Positions 1-8,728 of a stretch of 64,000 nucleotides of DNA are shown piece after piece. How positions within the stretch are numbered: the stretch's first letter is position 1; each line of letters opens with the position of its first letter. Source of the DNA: Pseudomonadota bacterium. GTDB lineage: Bacteria > Babelota > Babeliae > Babelales > CAIQNR01. The DNA lies in NCBI GenBank assembly GCA_027487215.1, contig JAIYDZ010000006.1, forward strand, positions 199,762-263,761. The letters run 5' to 3'. The translations under genes and the position numbers were made by a program. A model generated the notes under the pieces. It was not told the origin of the DNA and did not search any database. It saw nothing but the letters and a program-made list of their open reading frames with translations.

Positions 1-210
1 ATGAGGCACAATAAGCGCTTTAACACCGGTTAAATCAGCGCCATAACGGGACTGAGCTGCCTCATCTAATTCTTGCATTTTTTTGACCAACAGCTCTTTT
101 TTAGTTGGGTACCATCCACCCAAATGAAAAAACTTTTGGGTATCTTTGGCTCCTACGCAAGATGTAAGACACAAAGAGGCGATCCAAAGAATATTCCACA
201 CATACCTCAT
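1..210 (-). CDS. Memo-like (AmmeMemoRadiSam system protein B family) lipoprotein, partial
   Basis: Only the first 70 codons are inside the window; the gene runs off the left edge. The start at 210 is set by a good ribosome site (AAGGAGA, 5 nt upstream). The N-terminus is a lipoprotein signal: a hydrophobic stretch ending in LTSC, so Cys18 would be lipidated. After it come GGWYP and KALIVPH, which match the conserved opening of Memo/AmmeMemoRadiSam-B proteins (GSWYP ... ALIVPHAGY). Memo proteins are usually cytosolic and of uncertain biochemical role, so a lipidated, exported form is unusual. The family call rests on two short motifs only. Lgt and LspA, needed to process it, are encoded in this window. 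Confidence 0.6.
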   Translation of the reverse strand, partial: MRYVWNILWIASLCLTSCVGAKDTQKFFHLGGWYPTKKELLVKKMQELDEAAQSRYGADLTGVKALIVPH

Positions 211-306
211 ACGTTCTCCTTCGTTTTGAAGTGGACAGCATGATATAATTCTAACCTAAGGGAGTTAAACTAGCCAGTAGCAAAGGCAAACAAAGGGGTA
301 GTAACA

Positions 307-1818
307 ATGAAATCAATTCAAATAGCCATCTTGCTCACTGCAATCATGCCTGTATATGGACTTAAAAATAATACCATTTTACCTGACCAGAGTGATGAAA
401 ATCCTCAAGAAGAGCTGGTTATTTCTCCTCCAAAAGAAAATCCTCTTATTTCTTTACCAACTATTGCTGAACCCACACAAGGATATCCCGAACTAAAAAG
501 TGATAGCTCAGAAAAAAATGCCCTCATGACAATCTTTATTCATGGGACACTCCACCCGCCTCAAATGTCACTTTCTAATATCATTGCCATCATAAAAGAC
601 CAAATTGATAACACCCTTTATGAACGCGCTGCATTTTATTTACGCAGAGACCCTCGGTATTTTCAAGGTCAAGCAATGCAGGAACTAGGACTAAAACGAA
701 TTAACACTTCTCTTCTTGCTCCTGCCTCCACAGCTCGTACCGTTGCTCAACTCTATGACGTACAACTTCTTCATCTTGAAAAAAAACACCGCCAACACCT
801 CTATTACACTTTTGGGTGGCATGGGCTGTTAAGCGACTCAAGACGTTATGAAGAATCAGAAAATCTTTATAAAACTTTGGTTCTCGAATTAAATTTACTT
901 AAAGCTCAAGGAATTTATCCGGTTGTTCAAATAATTGCCTATAGCCATGGCGGAAATGTTGCCCTCTATCTTCCTCGTGCACGTGATAACAATGTTCTCA
1001 AGGAGCAGGAGCCTTTAATAGTTGATCAGTTAATCACCATCGCAACACCTATTCAAACACTGACCGATCACTTGGTGTCAGATCCTCTTTTTAAAGAGGT
1101 TATTCATCTTTATTCTACCGAAGATTTAGTCCAAGTTGCCGATTTTGCTTCTTCTGGAGGCCGTTTCCCTCAACATCATTTTATGCCACGCAAAACTTTT
1201 ACCGTTCCTTCTAAAATAAAACAGGTAAGAGTCCGACTTACCAAAAAAATACAAAAACTTAGTAGAAATTTTTCTACCACAGAACCTTATCTCGTTCTTG
1301 AACATGACAAAGTTAAACTTATTCATAAAGATCCAAAACATACTGAAATGTGGTCTTTTGGATGGGCTGCTTATTGGTACAGAGAAAGCTTCCCTCTTAA
1401 CCCATTGCCCGTAATGTCTCTCGTACCCACTATTTTACATTCACTAGAACACGCTCCTGTTGAATATGGTCATATCAGTTTTGATTATGCTCCTGGCCAA
1501 GACGGGGTTCTTATAAGAAGTCTTGAGAAAAAGGGATTTAAAAAAGCATATCCATTTTTAACGGGACAGATTCAAGACACTTTATGGGATATTGCCAATT
1601 CTTATCGCCCGACAAACTTCTCAATCAAAACTCAGGAAGCGCTTGTCGCTCATGCACTTGAAAAAGCACGCAGAGATTTAATCGCTACAAAAAAATACCG
1701 TGCGCCTCATAATAAAGCACTTGCACAGTACATGAAACAAATTGATAGTGGTTATTTTAACGACGTTAAGGAATTTAAAGGTGTTCAACCAACTTTACTT
1801 GCACAAAAAGGAAATTAG
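307..1818 (+). CDS. Exported alpha/beta hydrolase-fold protein (lipase/esterase-like)
   Basis: 503 residues with a signal peptide (about residues 1-18). The hydrolase hallmarks are a strand and oxyanion-type motif FIHGT near residue 77, and a nucleophile elbow YSHGGN near residue 216 (G/Y-x-S-x-G type, Ser as nucleophile). A downstream segment LYSTED can supply the acid, and a later EYGHISFD the His. The specific substrate cannot be read. A shorter relative without a signal peptide lies at 55538-56332 and shares FIHGT, SHG-NVAL, a V-x-x-L-I-x-x-A-(T/S)-P segment and the LYS-x-(E/R)-D block, so the two are paralogues. Its stop overlaps the convergent rsmA stop by 4 bp. Confidence 0.6.
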   Translation: MKSIQIAILLTAIMPVYGLKNNTILPDQSDENPQEELVISPPKENPLISLPTIAEPTQGYPELKSDSSEKNALMTIFIHGTLHPPQMSLSNIIAIIKDQIDNTLYERAAFYLRRDPRYFQGQAMQELGLKRINTSLLAPASTARTVAQLYDVQLLHLEKKHRQHLYYTFGWHGLLSDSRRYEESENLYKTLVLELNLLKAQGIYPVVQIIAYSHGGNVALYLPRARDNNVLKEQEPLIVDQLITIATPIQTLTDHLVSDPLFKEVIHLYSTEDLVQVADFASSGGRFPQHHFMPRKTFTVPSKIKQVRVRLTKKIQKLSRNFSTTEPYLVLEHDKVKLIHKDPKHTEMWSFGWAAYWYRESFPLNPLPVMSLVPTILHSLEHAPVEYGHISFDYAPGQDGVLIRSLEKKGFKKAYPFLTGQIQDTLWDIANSYRPTNFSIKTQEALVAHALEKARRDLIATKKYRAPHNKALAQYMKQIDSGYFNDVKEFKGVQPTLLAQKGN

Positions 1819-2606
1819 ATTTCTTGAGAAACAAGTACCCACAAATCAAACAGATCTTTAAAACTCATCTGTTGTGCTCTGAGCGCCAGCACATCTTCTT
1901 TAATACGTTGATACGGTAAATGAGTGGTAATAAGATTGTTCCTTAGTGTACGACGTGGATGAGCAAAACAGTATTTAATGAACTTCCAGAACTGCTCTTC
2001 ATGAGGAATTACAGGAGCATCTAATCGAGGTCTAAAGTGAAGTAACCGAGACGTTACTTTTGGTTGAGGATAAAACGCTGTCGGCGGAACTTTAGTTAAC
2101 AACTTCCATTCAAAATAGTGTTGGAAATATAAAGAAATATAGCCATAACCTTTACCGCCTGATTTAACAATCTTTTGAGCAACCTCTTCCTGCACCATTA
2201 CCACACCTTCTTGAATGAAAGCGCTGTTCTGATGAACTTTATGCAAAATAGGAAATGTTACGTGATACGGTAAATTAGAAAGCAAAATCCATGGTTTGTG
2301 AGCATCAAAAATAGAAAAATCAACATCAAGAATATTGGCATGATGCATGGTAACTATACCAGTATCTGCAAACTCCTGATCGACCTTTTCTGCCCATTCT
2401 TCATCAATCTCAAATATCCATAAACGTGCCGGTTTTTCTGCTACGATTTCTCGTGTTAAAAAACCGTCACCACATCCTATTTCAAAAATAGAAACATCGT
2501 GCGCTTTGACTGCTCTGATCATATCATGCACAACAGATAGATCACGCAAAAAATATTGTCCATGGTGCTTTTTTAGGACAATGCCACCAGATGTGGGACG
2601 TTTCAT
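1815..2606 (-). CDS. rsmA: 16S rRNA (adenine1518-N6/adenine1519-N6)-dimethyltransferase RsmA/KsgA
   Basis: 263 residues, the usual length for the family. It dimethylates two adjacent adenines in the 3'-terminal hairpin of 16S rRNA during small-subunit assembly, using SAM. Visible motifs are QYFL near the N-terminus, the SAM-binding FEIGCGDGFLT near residue 41, and the catalytic NLPYH near residue 111 (N-L-P-Y is diagnostic of adenine dimethylases). The C-terminal helical part has the expected FAHPRRTLRNNL. It starts 6 bp after the mreB stop, so the two are probably co-transcribed. Confidence 0.93.
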   Translation of the reverse strand: MKRPTSGGIVLKKHHGQYFLRDLSVVHDMIRAVKAHDVSIFEIGCGDGFLTREIVAEKPARLWIFEIDEEWAEKVDQEFADTGIVTMHHANILDVDFSIFDAHKPWILLSNLPYHVTFPILHKVHQNSAFIQEGVVMVQEEVAQKIVKSGGKGYGYISLYFQHYFEWKLLTKVPPTAFYPQPKVTSRLLHFRPRLDAPVIPHEEQFWKFIKYCFAHPRRTLRNNLITTHLPYQRIKEDVLALRAQQMSFKDLFDLWVLVSQEI

Positions 2607-2612
2607 AACAAC

Positions 2613-3698
2613 TTAACCTCGTGACATTAAAACTTCTTTAAATGAATCCAGTTCTTCAACCACTTTACCTGCGCCTTTTACTACGCAAAACAAAGGATCT
2701 TCTGCAACTCTTACTGGCAAACCAGTTTCTTTTGAAATCAATCGATCAAGCCCACGCAACATTGAGCCTCCGCCAGACATTACAATTCCACGATCAACAA
2801 GATCAGAAGAAAGTTCTGGTGGTGTATTTTCAAGTGCTACACGCACAACGTCAACGATACTTGCAACTGTTTCTAAAAGCGCTTCATGCACTTCGTGACC
2901 CGACATTTTGATAGTACGTGGAACACCAGTTACTAAATCACGTCCTTTAACGTCAATCGACATTTTTTCAACTTCGTGATTTAACAATGCTGAACCAACA
3001 GTAATTTTTACAATTTCAGCAGTACGTTCACCAATCAAAAGATTGTATTTACGTTTTACATAGCTAACAATAGCGCGGTCCATCTCATCGCCACCAACTC
3101 TAATAGATTGGCAAAACACAACGTCTTTAAGAGTGATAACAGCAACCTCAGTTGTTCCACCACCTATATCAACAATCATACTTCCTACTGGCTCGTGTAC
3201 AGGAAGTCCTGCACCAATTGCTGCTGCCATCGGTTCCATGATTGGATATACTTCACGTGCCCCTGCGTTTTTTGCAGATTCTTCTACCGCACGTTTTTCT
3301 ACTTGCGTAATTCCAGAAGGAATTCCAATTACCATACGAGGACTAATGAGTGTACGACGATTGTTGTGAACTGCACGAATGAAGTGACGCAACATGCTTT
3401 CTGTTAGCTGAAAGTTTGCAATAACACCATCACGAAGTGGACGACAGGCAACAATACTTTCAGGAGTTCTTCCAAGCATCTCTTTTGCTCGAGTTCCTGC
3501 AGCAAGCACTTCATTAGTATTTGCTCTGACTGCAACCACCGACGGTTCATTCAGAATGATACCACGAGAACGTGCATACACAACCGTATTTGCTGTTCCT
3601 AAATCAATAGCAATATCACTGGAAAAAAAATTAAACAAACGCTGCGCCGGTAAAAAACTCAGCATATCATTAACATTAAATAATTTTTTGCCGCTCAT
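2613..3698 (-). CDS. mreB: Rod shape-determining protein MreB
   Basis: 361 residues, actin-fold ATPase that polymerises under the inner membrane and guides lateral wall synthesis. The nucleotide-binding phosphate 1 motif DIAIDLGTANT begins near residue 29; phosphate 2 is IVDIGGGTTEVAVI and the adenosine motif is IVMSGGGSML. The first 25 or so residues (with LPAQRLFNFFSS) are slightly longer than in E. coli MreB and may serve as the membrane-binding segment. It lies between an outer-membrane protein gene and rsmA on the same strand, 33 bp after the former, and fits with murB, mraY and glmU elsewhere in the window. No mreC/mreD follows. Confidence 0.96.
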   Translation of the reverse strand: MSGKKLFNVNDMLSFLPAQRLFNFFSSDIAIDLGTANTVVYARSRGIILNEPSVVAVRANTNEVLAAGTRAKEMLGRTPESIVACRPLRDGVIANFQLTESMLRHFIRAVHNNRRTLISPRMVIGIPSGITQVEKRAVEESAKNAGAREVYPIMEPMAAAIGAGLPVHEPVGSMIVDIGGGTTEVAVITLKDVVFCQSIRVGGDEMDRAIVSYVKRKYNLLIGERTAEIVKITVGSALLNHEVEKMSIDVKGRDLVTGVPRTIKMSGHEVHEALLETVASIVDVVRVALENTPPELSSDLVDRGIVMSGGGSMLRGLDRLISKETGLPVRVAEDPLFCVVKGAGKVVEELDSFKEVLMSRG

Positions 3699-3731
3699 TA
3701 TATTTTAACGCTCACTTTCTAAACAAAACTT

Positions 3732-4967
3732 TTAAAAACGACACTCTATCGATAACCCGAGGCGCTGCGTTTTTGCAACATCACGCGGTTTTAAAAATTT
3801 TACAGGTATATCCCAGGAAAAACTTATAACCGGACTAAGCTTTTTAAGTTGAGATACTGTACCACAATCATAAGAAACATTACATGATAAATACTCAGAT
3901 ATCCATTTTGAACGCTTATAAATATTTGAGAAATCTACCGGAATAGTTTTATCAGTACGTCTATCAGACCATACATCACCAGCATGACTGGTAAAAAGAT
4001 ACTGTAATTTCAAACTCACCTGATCACGAATTTTATTAAATATCAATGCAGGAGACACCACAACTGTTACGCCTGGATCAACTTTAACAGCCCCTTGCGT
4101 CGCACCAAAGATATCCGGCTCACCTTTAACTGGAAGTCTGCGAATCTGCGTTTTATCAAAACGTGAACTAAGATTTAACAAGAAGTTAAACCACATATCC
4201 TCTTTAAGTTCAAACGCACCGTCAACGCCCCAAAAAAAACCCAGCATATCATCACCACCAAAAGGAATTGACGCTGGATTGTTTTGAGGACGCAATGAAG
4301 CTGAAGGTAATAATAAACCAAACTTCATACCACATCCCGCTTGGCGACACTTAAGAACATACTCTTTTACCCATCCGTAACGGATAAAAATTTCAGTGTC
4401 AGTCAAAGTGCTGTCTGACCATTGAGCAGACTCAAAACCTAAATCCTTAAGAGTCTGGCGTCTGTCTTGATCGATTTCAACTTCATCAGCAGCGGTTAAA
4501 GCCAAATCTGATGCTGTTTTGCGTGGCAACACAAACTTCTGATTAGAACTCAAATGTAAAAAGGTAGTTGAAGCTCCACAAGAAAGATGGCCAAAACTAT
4601 ATTCACCGCCAAAGGTAATTCCTTGGCCCTGAATTTTGCCATGCACATCCCACAAGATATCATAGGCTGTTTGCCACACAGGACTCAGCCTGTTGGTGTT
4701 TCCTACTGTTTCTGATGCATAGGCAAGCAAACGCAAATCAAAAGGTCCTGATAACTCTGGAATACCTTTTTTCTTATCTGCACCACTACCATACGCACTA
4801 TCACCAATCATAAAAAAAGGAGTAGCTTTTATATGCGAACGCTGTTCAACAGTGCGAATAACTGCTTCAGGAAGAAAGGGAATAAATCGATTATCAAATC
4901 CCGTGGAAAGCAGGCATCCGTGGATTAAAAAACTGAAAGCCACTACAAGGCGGCCTGTAAACTTCAT
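3732..4967 (-). CDS. Predicted outer-membrane beta-barrel protein, function unknown
   Basis: About 411 residues from the chosen start; a longer in-frame start exists at 5006, but the signal peptide only reads well from the Met at 4967 (MKFTGRLVVAFSFL...). Many alternating short hydrophobic strands are visible in the second half. The protein ends in a strand closing with Phe (LSIECRF), the typical BAM recognition pattern of outer-membrane barrels. I recognise no specific family. It is 33 bp upstream of mreB on the same strand, so the three genes may form a transcript, though an outer-membrane protein has no known role with MreB. Confidence 0.6.
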   Translation of the reverse strand: MKFTGRLVVAFSFLIHGCLLSTGFDNRFIPFLPEAVIRTVEQRSHIKATPFFMIGDSAYGSGADKKKGIPELSGPFDLRLLAYASETVGNTNRLSPVWQTAYDILWDVHGKIQGQGITFGGEYSFGHLSCGASTTFLHLSSNQKFVLPRKTASDLALTAADEVEIDQDRRQTLKDLGFESAQWSDSTLTDTEIFIRYGWVKEYVLKCRQAGCGMKFGLLLPSASLRPQNNPASIPFGGDDMLGFFWGVDGAFELKEDMWFNFLLNLSSRFDKTQIRRLPVKGEPDIFGATQGAVKVDPGVTVVVSPALIFNKIRDQVSLKLQYLFTSHAGDVWSDRRTDKTIPVDFSNIYKRSKWISEYLSCNVSYDCGTVSQLKKLSPVISFSWDIPVKFLKPRDVAKTQRLGLSIECRF

Positions 4968-5106
4968 ATTCATACTATCCCACGCTGAAAATGTAAAAAA
5001 AGTCACACTTCACTTTAGTGATGATAAGCTTATCGCGTCCAGATGGTTAGTCAAGAAGAACCAAAGCGCTCCCTGAAGCTTTTTGGACTCTTTTGCCTGC
5101 TGAATT

Positions 5107-5135
5107 TTGACAGAAAAAACAAAAATGTTTAGTCT
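5107..5135 (+). promoter_or_regulatory. Probable sigma-70 promoter of the leader and ABC transporter operon
   Basis: A perfect -35 hexamer TTGACA (5107-5112) is followed after 17 nt by TAGTCT (5130-5135), matching four of six bases of the consensus -10. Transcription would start near 5142, about 40 nt before the leader ORF and 275 nt before the first transporter gene. Confidence 0.55.
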
Positions 5136-5180
5136 AAAAACAAGTAGTTTTAATAATGTAACAATCACAAAAGGATTATC

Positions 5181-5300
5181 ATGACTCATTTAAGCTCATC
5201 GCTTATCGCTCATGAAAACCGCTTTCAAGCGGTAGCTTTTTGTTGTGTACATTCATTCTTATCAAAAAACACTCTTTCATGGCCTTGGCGCCAAAATTAA
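5181..5300 (+). CDS. Candidate tryptophan-sensing leader peptide (39 codons) before the transporter operon
   Basis: An ATG preceded by AAGGA at 5-nt spacing opens a 39-codon ORF ending at TAA 5298-5300. Its last residues are S-W-P-W-R-Q-N, with both Trp codons (5280-5282 and 5286-5288) within six codons of the stop. It sits between a good promoter and an ABC transporter of the putative tryptophan/tyrosine family, and the remaining 117 nt before the first transporter gene hold no other gene. A terminator-like hairpin lies inside the ORF and a weaker one just after it. This is the layout of a translation-coupled attenuator or stalling peptide. The peptide itself matches no family I can name; function is inferred from context and codon content. 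Confidence 0.5.
   Translation: MTHLSSSLIAHENRFQAVAFCCVHSFLSKNTLSWPWRQN
5218..5241 (+). terminator. Terminator-like hairpin inside the leader ORF
   Basis: ACCGCTT (5218-5224) pairs with AAGCGGT (5227-5233) around a 2-nt gap (in practice a 4-6 nt loop), followed three bases later by five T (5237-5241). A second, weaker hairpin AGTTC/GAACT (5306-5319) with a T run follows the leader stop. A translating ribosome would open the first structure, so leader translation could control read-through. Confidence 0.45.
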
Positions 5301-5417
5301 TTATCAGTTCTAAAGAACTCAATTTTTATGCTCATTATTATCTAGTGTTATATGATTGAGCGGGGTTTATTTAACGTACCGCATGTGAAATCTTTTATGT
5401 TTTGATAGGAATACATT

Positions 5418-6398
5418 ATGAAACGTCTTACTCTTAGCGCACTTGCACTTTTTGCAGCTTTTGGAATTTATTTTTTATTAACTAAGCACACTTTAAATTC
5501 TTCTGTTTCTTTGGTTGCAATTGCAAATTATGGACCACATAAATCACTCGAATCTACAATTGAAGGAATCAAAGAAGGCCTTCAGGCTGAAGGCTTTATT
5601 GATGGAAAAAACATACGCTACATTATTAAAGATGTTGGCTTTAGCCCTTCTTTAATTCCTACTATGATTAGTACTCTTGAGCAACAAAAGCCTGCAGCGC
5701 TCGTTACTCTTACCACACCGGTAGCGCAATATGCTAAAGGCGCAGTTCAATCAACTCCGCTGATATATAGTGCAATTACTGATCCAGTAGCAGCAGGACT
5801 TATCCCTTCTATAAACAAATCTGGAAATTCTATAACAGGAAGTGCTGAAACTCAAAATATACATGCTGTACTTTCTTGCATTAAAAAGCTTTTTCCTCAA
5901 GCAACTCGTATCGGACTTTTATATAGCAGTTCAGAAAGTAATGATACTGCACTTCTTTCAATGATGCGTGATGCTGTAAAAGAACATTCATGCACACTTG
6001 TTGCAGTTTCTATTGATCAACAACAGGACATCCCTCTAAGAATGGAGCTTTTACGTGATTCAATTGATGTACTCTATGTAGGAACAAGTGGCCCTATTCA
6101 ACCGGCACTTGCCATGATTGCACGGATTGCAAAAGATATGCATATTCCTGTTGTTAATGCTGATAGCAGTGCAGTCAAAGAAGGAGTCGTATGCGCAAGT
6201 TGTGGAGTTAATTACACAGCTATAGGAAAACAGGCGGGAAAACTTATTGCAAAGATTTTACAAGGATCTGCGTGCAAAGACCTTACTCCACATTTTCCTA
6301 CAATTGAAGATCATGAAACGTTCATCAATAAAAATTTAGCCGATTTCTTTAAAATTGATCTGACTACAGTTCCACCTTCATACATTGTTGTAAAATAA
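5418..6398 (+). CDS. ABC transporter substrate-binding protein, putative tryptophan/tyrosine family
   Basis: 326 residues: an N-terminal signal or anchor (about residues 3-22), then a periplasmic-binding fold of the ABC_sub_bind (PF04392, TrpX-like) type. Supporting segments are SLESTIEGIKEGLQAEGFIDG near the start of the mature protein, PLIYSAITDPVAAGLI near residue 117, and LFPQATRIGLLYSS. This family is annotated as putative tryptophan/tyrosine transport, and a Trp-rich leader ORF upstream agrees, but the ligand is not proven by sequence. It is the first gene of a three-gene operon with 2 bp to the ATPase. No Cys suited to lipidation is seen after the hydrophobic segment. Confidence 0.8.
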   Translation: MKRLTLSALALFAAFGIYFLLTKHTLNSSVSLVAIANYGPHKSLESTIEGIKEGLQAEGFIDGKNIRYIIKDVGFSPSLIPTMISTLEQQKPAALVTLTTPVAQYAKGAVQSTPLIYSAITDPVAAGLIPSINKSGNSITGSAETQNIHAVLSCIKKLFPQATRIGLLYSSSESNDTALLSMMRDAVKEHSCTLVAVSIDQQQDIPLRMELLRDSIDVLYVGTSGPIQPALAMIARIAKDMHIPVVNADSSAVKEGVVCASCGVNYTAIGKQAGKLIAKILQGSACKDLTPHFPTIEDHETFINKNLADFFKIDLTTVPPSYIVVK

Positions 6399-6400
6399 TT

Positions 6401-7162
6401 ATGATAACTTTAAAAAATGTTTCATTCAGCTTTCCTTCATCAAAAAAACCTGCTCTTGATAGCATAAGTTTTTCATTAGAAGCTGGAGACTTTTGTGTTG
6501 TATTAGGAACAAATGGTTCAGGTAAATCAACGTTGTTACGCGCAATTATGAAAGAGATTTCAGTTGCGCAAGGAACAGTAAGTTTTTTATTCCCTGAGCA
6601 AAAAACTACTATTCAACCACACTTTTCAGTTGTAACTCAGGATATCAAGCAAGGCACTGTAGGACAACTCAGCGTGTTTGAGAACTTCATGCTAACAAAT
6701 CCACCAAAACTTCTACAGCTGGCAAGCCTTTACTCCACTGAGCGCGAAAAAGTTTTTAACTATTTAAAAGAATCCCAAACTGGACTTGAAACATTTTTTG
6801 ACACGCCTCTTGAAAATCTTTCTGGTGGACAGCGACAACTTATAGCTCTATTAATGGCCTTTTATCGCAATCCAGACATCCTTCTTTTAGATGAACACAC
6901 AGCCGCATTAGACCCTGCGACCAAAGAAATGGTAATGAATTTCACAGAAAAACTCACAAAAAAAATGGGAATTACCACTCTCATGATAACTCACGACATT
7001 AAAGATGCTATCAACTATGGAAACAGACTAATAATGCTCAACCAAGGGCAGCTCATACTCGATCTTAATGAAAATCAAAAAAAGAGCCTGACACAACAAG
7101 AACTTATACAGTTATTCTTTTTTCATAAAAATGATGTCTTAAAAAAAGGAGACCTCTTGTGA
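6401..7162 (+). CDS. ABC transporter ATP-binding protein (putative tryptophan/tyrosine uptake)
   Basis: 253 residues, cytosolic ATPase of the importer encoded on both sides. Visible are Walker A GTNGSGKST near residue 37, the signature LSGGQRQ near residue 140, Walker B ILLLDEHTAALDP near residue 160 with the catalytic Glu, and the H-loop MITHD. It begins 2 bp after the binding-protein stop. Its own stop overlaps the GTG start of the permease (GTGA), so translation of the two is coupled. Confidence 0.9.
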   Translation: MITLKNVSFSFPSSKKPALDSISFSLEAGDFCVVLGTNGSGKSTLLRAIMKEISVAQGTVSFLFPEQKTTIQPHFSVVTQDIKQGTVGQLSVFENFMLTNPPKLLQLASLYSTEREKVFNYLKESQTGLETFFDTPLENLSGGQRQLIALLMAFYRNPDILLLDEHTAALDPATKEMVMNFTEKLTKKMGITTLMITHDIKDAINYGNRLIMLNQGQLILDLNENQKKSLTQQELIQLFFFHKNDVLKKGDLL

Positions 7163-8010
7163 TTAACACTCTTTTGATAAGCATTCAACAAGGCCTTATT
7201 GTAAGTTTAAGCGCTTATGCAGTAATGATTCCTTTTAGAATTTTAAATTTTCATGACATAAGCGTAGAAGGAACCTACCCTTTAGCAGGAACAGTCTATG
7301 GCGCGGCTCTCATTTCAGGACAGTCTCCAATGATAGCACTTCTTGCTGCACTTCTTGCTGCCGGGCTTGCGTCTGTACTGACAGGAATCATCCAAAACTT
7401 TTTATCAATACCTTCTTTACTGGCAGGAATCATTGTAAGTACTATGCTTTACAGCATTAACCTAAGAGTCTTAGGAGTTCCTAATAAAGCACTGTTTGAT
7501 CTGCCCTTATTACTTCCATCCACGGTAGGGATGAGAGTGTGCGCTCTAGGTCTTTTAATCTGTATTATTACAATAATTCTTTATCTTTTTTTGCACACAC
7601 ATGCAGGACTGCGTATGCGTGCAGTAGGATTTAATCAAGCATGCGCACAACGCCTTAATATCCCAGTTACTCTTTACACTCTTGCAGGACTTTTTATTGC
7701 CGGTTGCTATGCAGGACTTTCAGCAAGTTTAATGGTACAAACACAACAATATGTTGATATTGGCATGGGATTTGGAATTGTTATTAACGGTCTGAGTGCG
7801 GTTATGATTGGAGAGGCGTTACTCGGAACTCAATCATTATTTTACATATGCGCCGGACCACTAGCAGGAGCGCTTGTTTATCAACAAATACAACGAGTAG
7901 TAATGCAATGCGGCCTTGCTCCCTCAGATTTAAAACTATTCACCGGAATTATTATTTTGTGCATTCTCGGTTATAGGAAAATGATTTCTCCAAAAAATAA
8001 AATTTTCTAG
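7159..8010 (+). CDS. ABC transporter permease (putative tryptophan/tyrosine uptake)
   Basis: 283 residues with about eight hydrophobic segments, of the branched-chain/TrpY-like permease superfamily (BPD_transp_2). The family-typical segments FHDISVEGTYPLAGTVYG near the N-terminus and GLRMRAVGFNQACAQRLNI, the cytoplasmic ATPase-coupling loop, are clear. The start is GTG at 7159 with AAAGGAGA upstream; it overlaps the ATPase stop. Last gene of the operon. Confidence 0.88.
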   Translation: MINTLLISIQQGLIVSLSAYAVMIPFRILNFHDISVEGTYPLAGTVYGAALISGQSPMIALLAALLAAGLASVLTGIIQNFLSIPSLLAGIIVSTMLYSINLRVLGVPNKALFDLPLLLPSTVGMRVCALGLLICIITIILYLFLHTHAGLRMRAVGFNQACAQRLNIPVTLYTLAGLFIAGCYAGLSASLMVQTQQYVDIGMGFGIVINGLSAVMIGEALLGTQSLFYICAGPLAGALVYQQIQRVVMQCGLAPSDLKLFTGIIILCILGYRKMISPKNKIF

Positions 8011-8039
8011 TAACCTATCAATTAAGGAATCTTTATGGA

Positions 8040-8489
8040 TTAGAATTCTTTTCTTAAATACACCTTTTGAGTTGCACCTTCATTGTGATACCCAAATTTA
8101 TGATAAAAACGATGAGCACCATCTTGAGCGCGTCGTGCACCCGAGGTCAACTCAATAAGGACTGGGCCATGAGCGCTCACACTTTTTTCAAAAAACGTAA
8201 TGAGACACTCTCCAATTTTTTGTCCACGAAACCGTTCATCAACAAGTAAACCTTCAATTCGCACACGTGGTTTATCTGAGATAAAAAGCTTTGAACCTGA
8301 CCAGGCAATAAAACTAACAATCTCTTGATTAAATTGCGCAACTGCAGCACCATAAGAATCTGTGGTTATAAAAAATTCAAGACGCTTTTTTAAACTCAGT
8401 TCATCAGTGGGATAACCCAGCTGAGCAATCAAAGGAAGAAGCCCAGTTGTATCTGCCACTATTGCATTACGAAAAACACAGTTATTCAT
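8040..8489 (-). CDS. GNAT-family N-acetyltransferase
   Basis: 149 residues. The acetyl-CoA binding motif A is seen as LLVDERFRGQKIGECLI near residue 82 (R/Q-x-x-G-x-G/A type), followed by ELTSGARRAQDGAHRFYHKFGY, the usual helix and strand before the end of a GNAT domain. The acceptor substrate cannot be told; small stand-alone GNAT enzymes modify metabolites or protein N-termini. It is convergent with the transporter operon, with 29 bp between stops. Confidence 0.85.
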   Translation of the reverse strand: MNNCVFRNAIVADTTGLLPLIAQLGYPTDELSLKKRLEFFITTDSYGAAVAQFNQEIVSFIAWSGSKLFISDKPRVRIEGLLVDERFRGQKIGECLITFFEKSVSAHGPVLIELTSGARRAQDGAHRFYHKFGYHNEGATQKVYLRKEF

Positions 8490-8728
8490 AAATACATTCC
8501 TTTAAGGCTCCGACACTATAAAAGTTAAAACTAAAATGTTTTATTAATCTATTTAATAAAGATACCAGAAAAAACAGCTCTTAAAAATAAAGATCGATTA
8601 TTATTACTCCCTTAAAAACACCGCCTTAAAACCTTTTATAATAAGCTCGCTGAGACATTTCCATTGCGTTATGGCTATTAGTTTAAGTATCATTAAGTTA
8701 ATTGAGAATTTAAAAATAGGAGGTTACT

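Noticed and set aside
3133-3369. Long open frames antisense to mreB (also opposite tkt, pheT and the beta-helix gene).
   Set aside because: Reflect codon bias of the real gene on the opposite strand; no ribosome sites, signal peptides or known motifs.
5340-5400. Possible T-box element before the transporter operon (ACCGC near 5379).
   Set aside because: The conserved T-box sequence and specifier-stem layout are absent; only a 5-base match is seen, and the leader-peptide model fits better.
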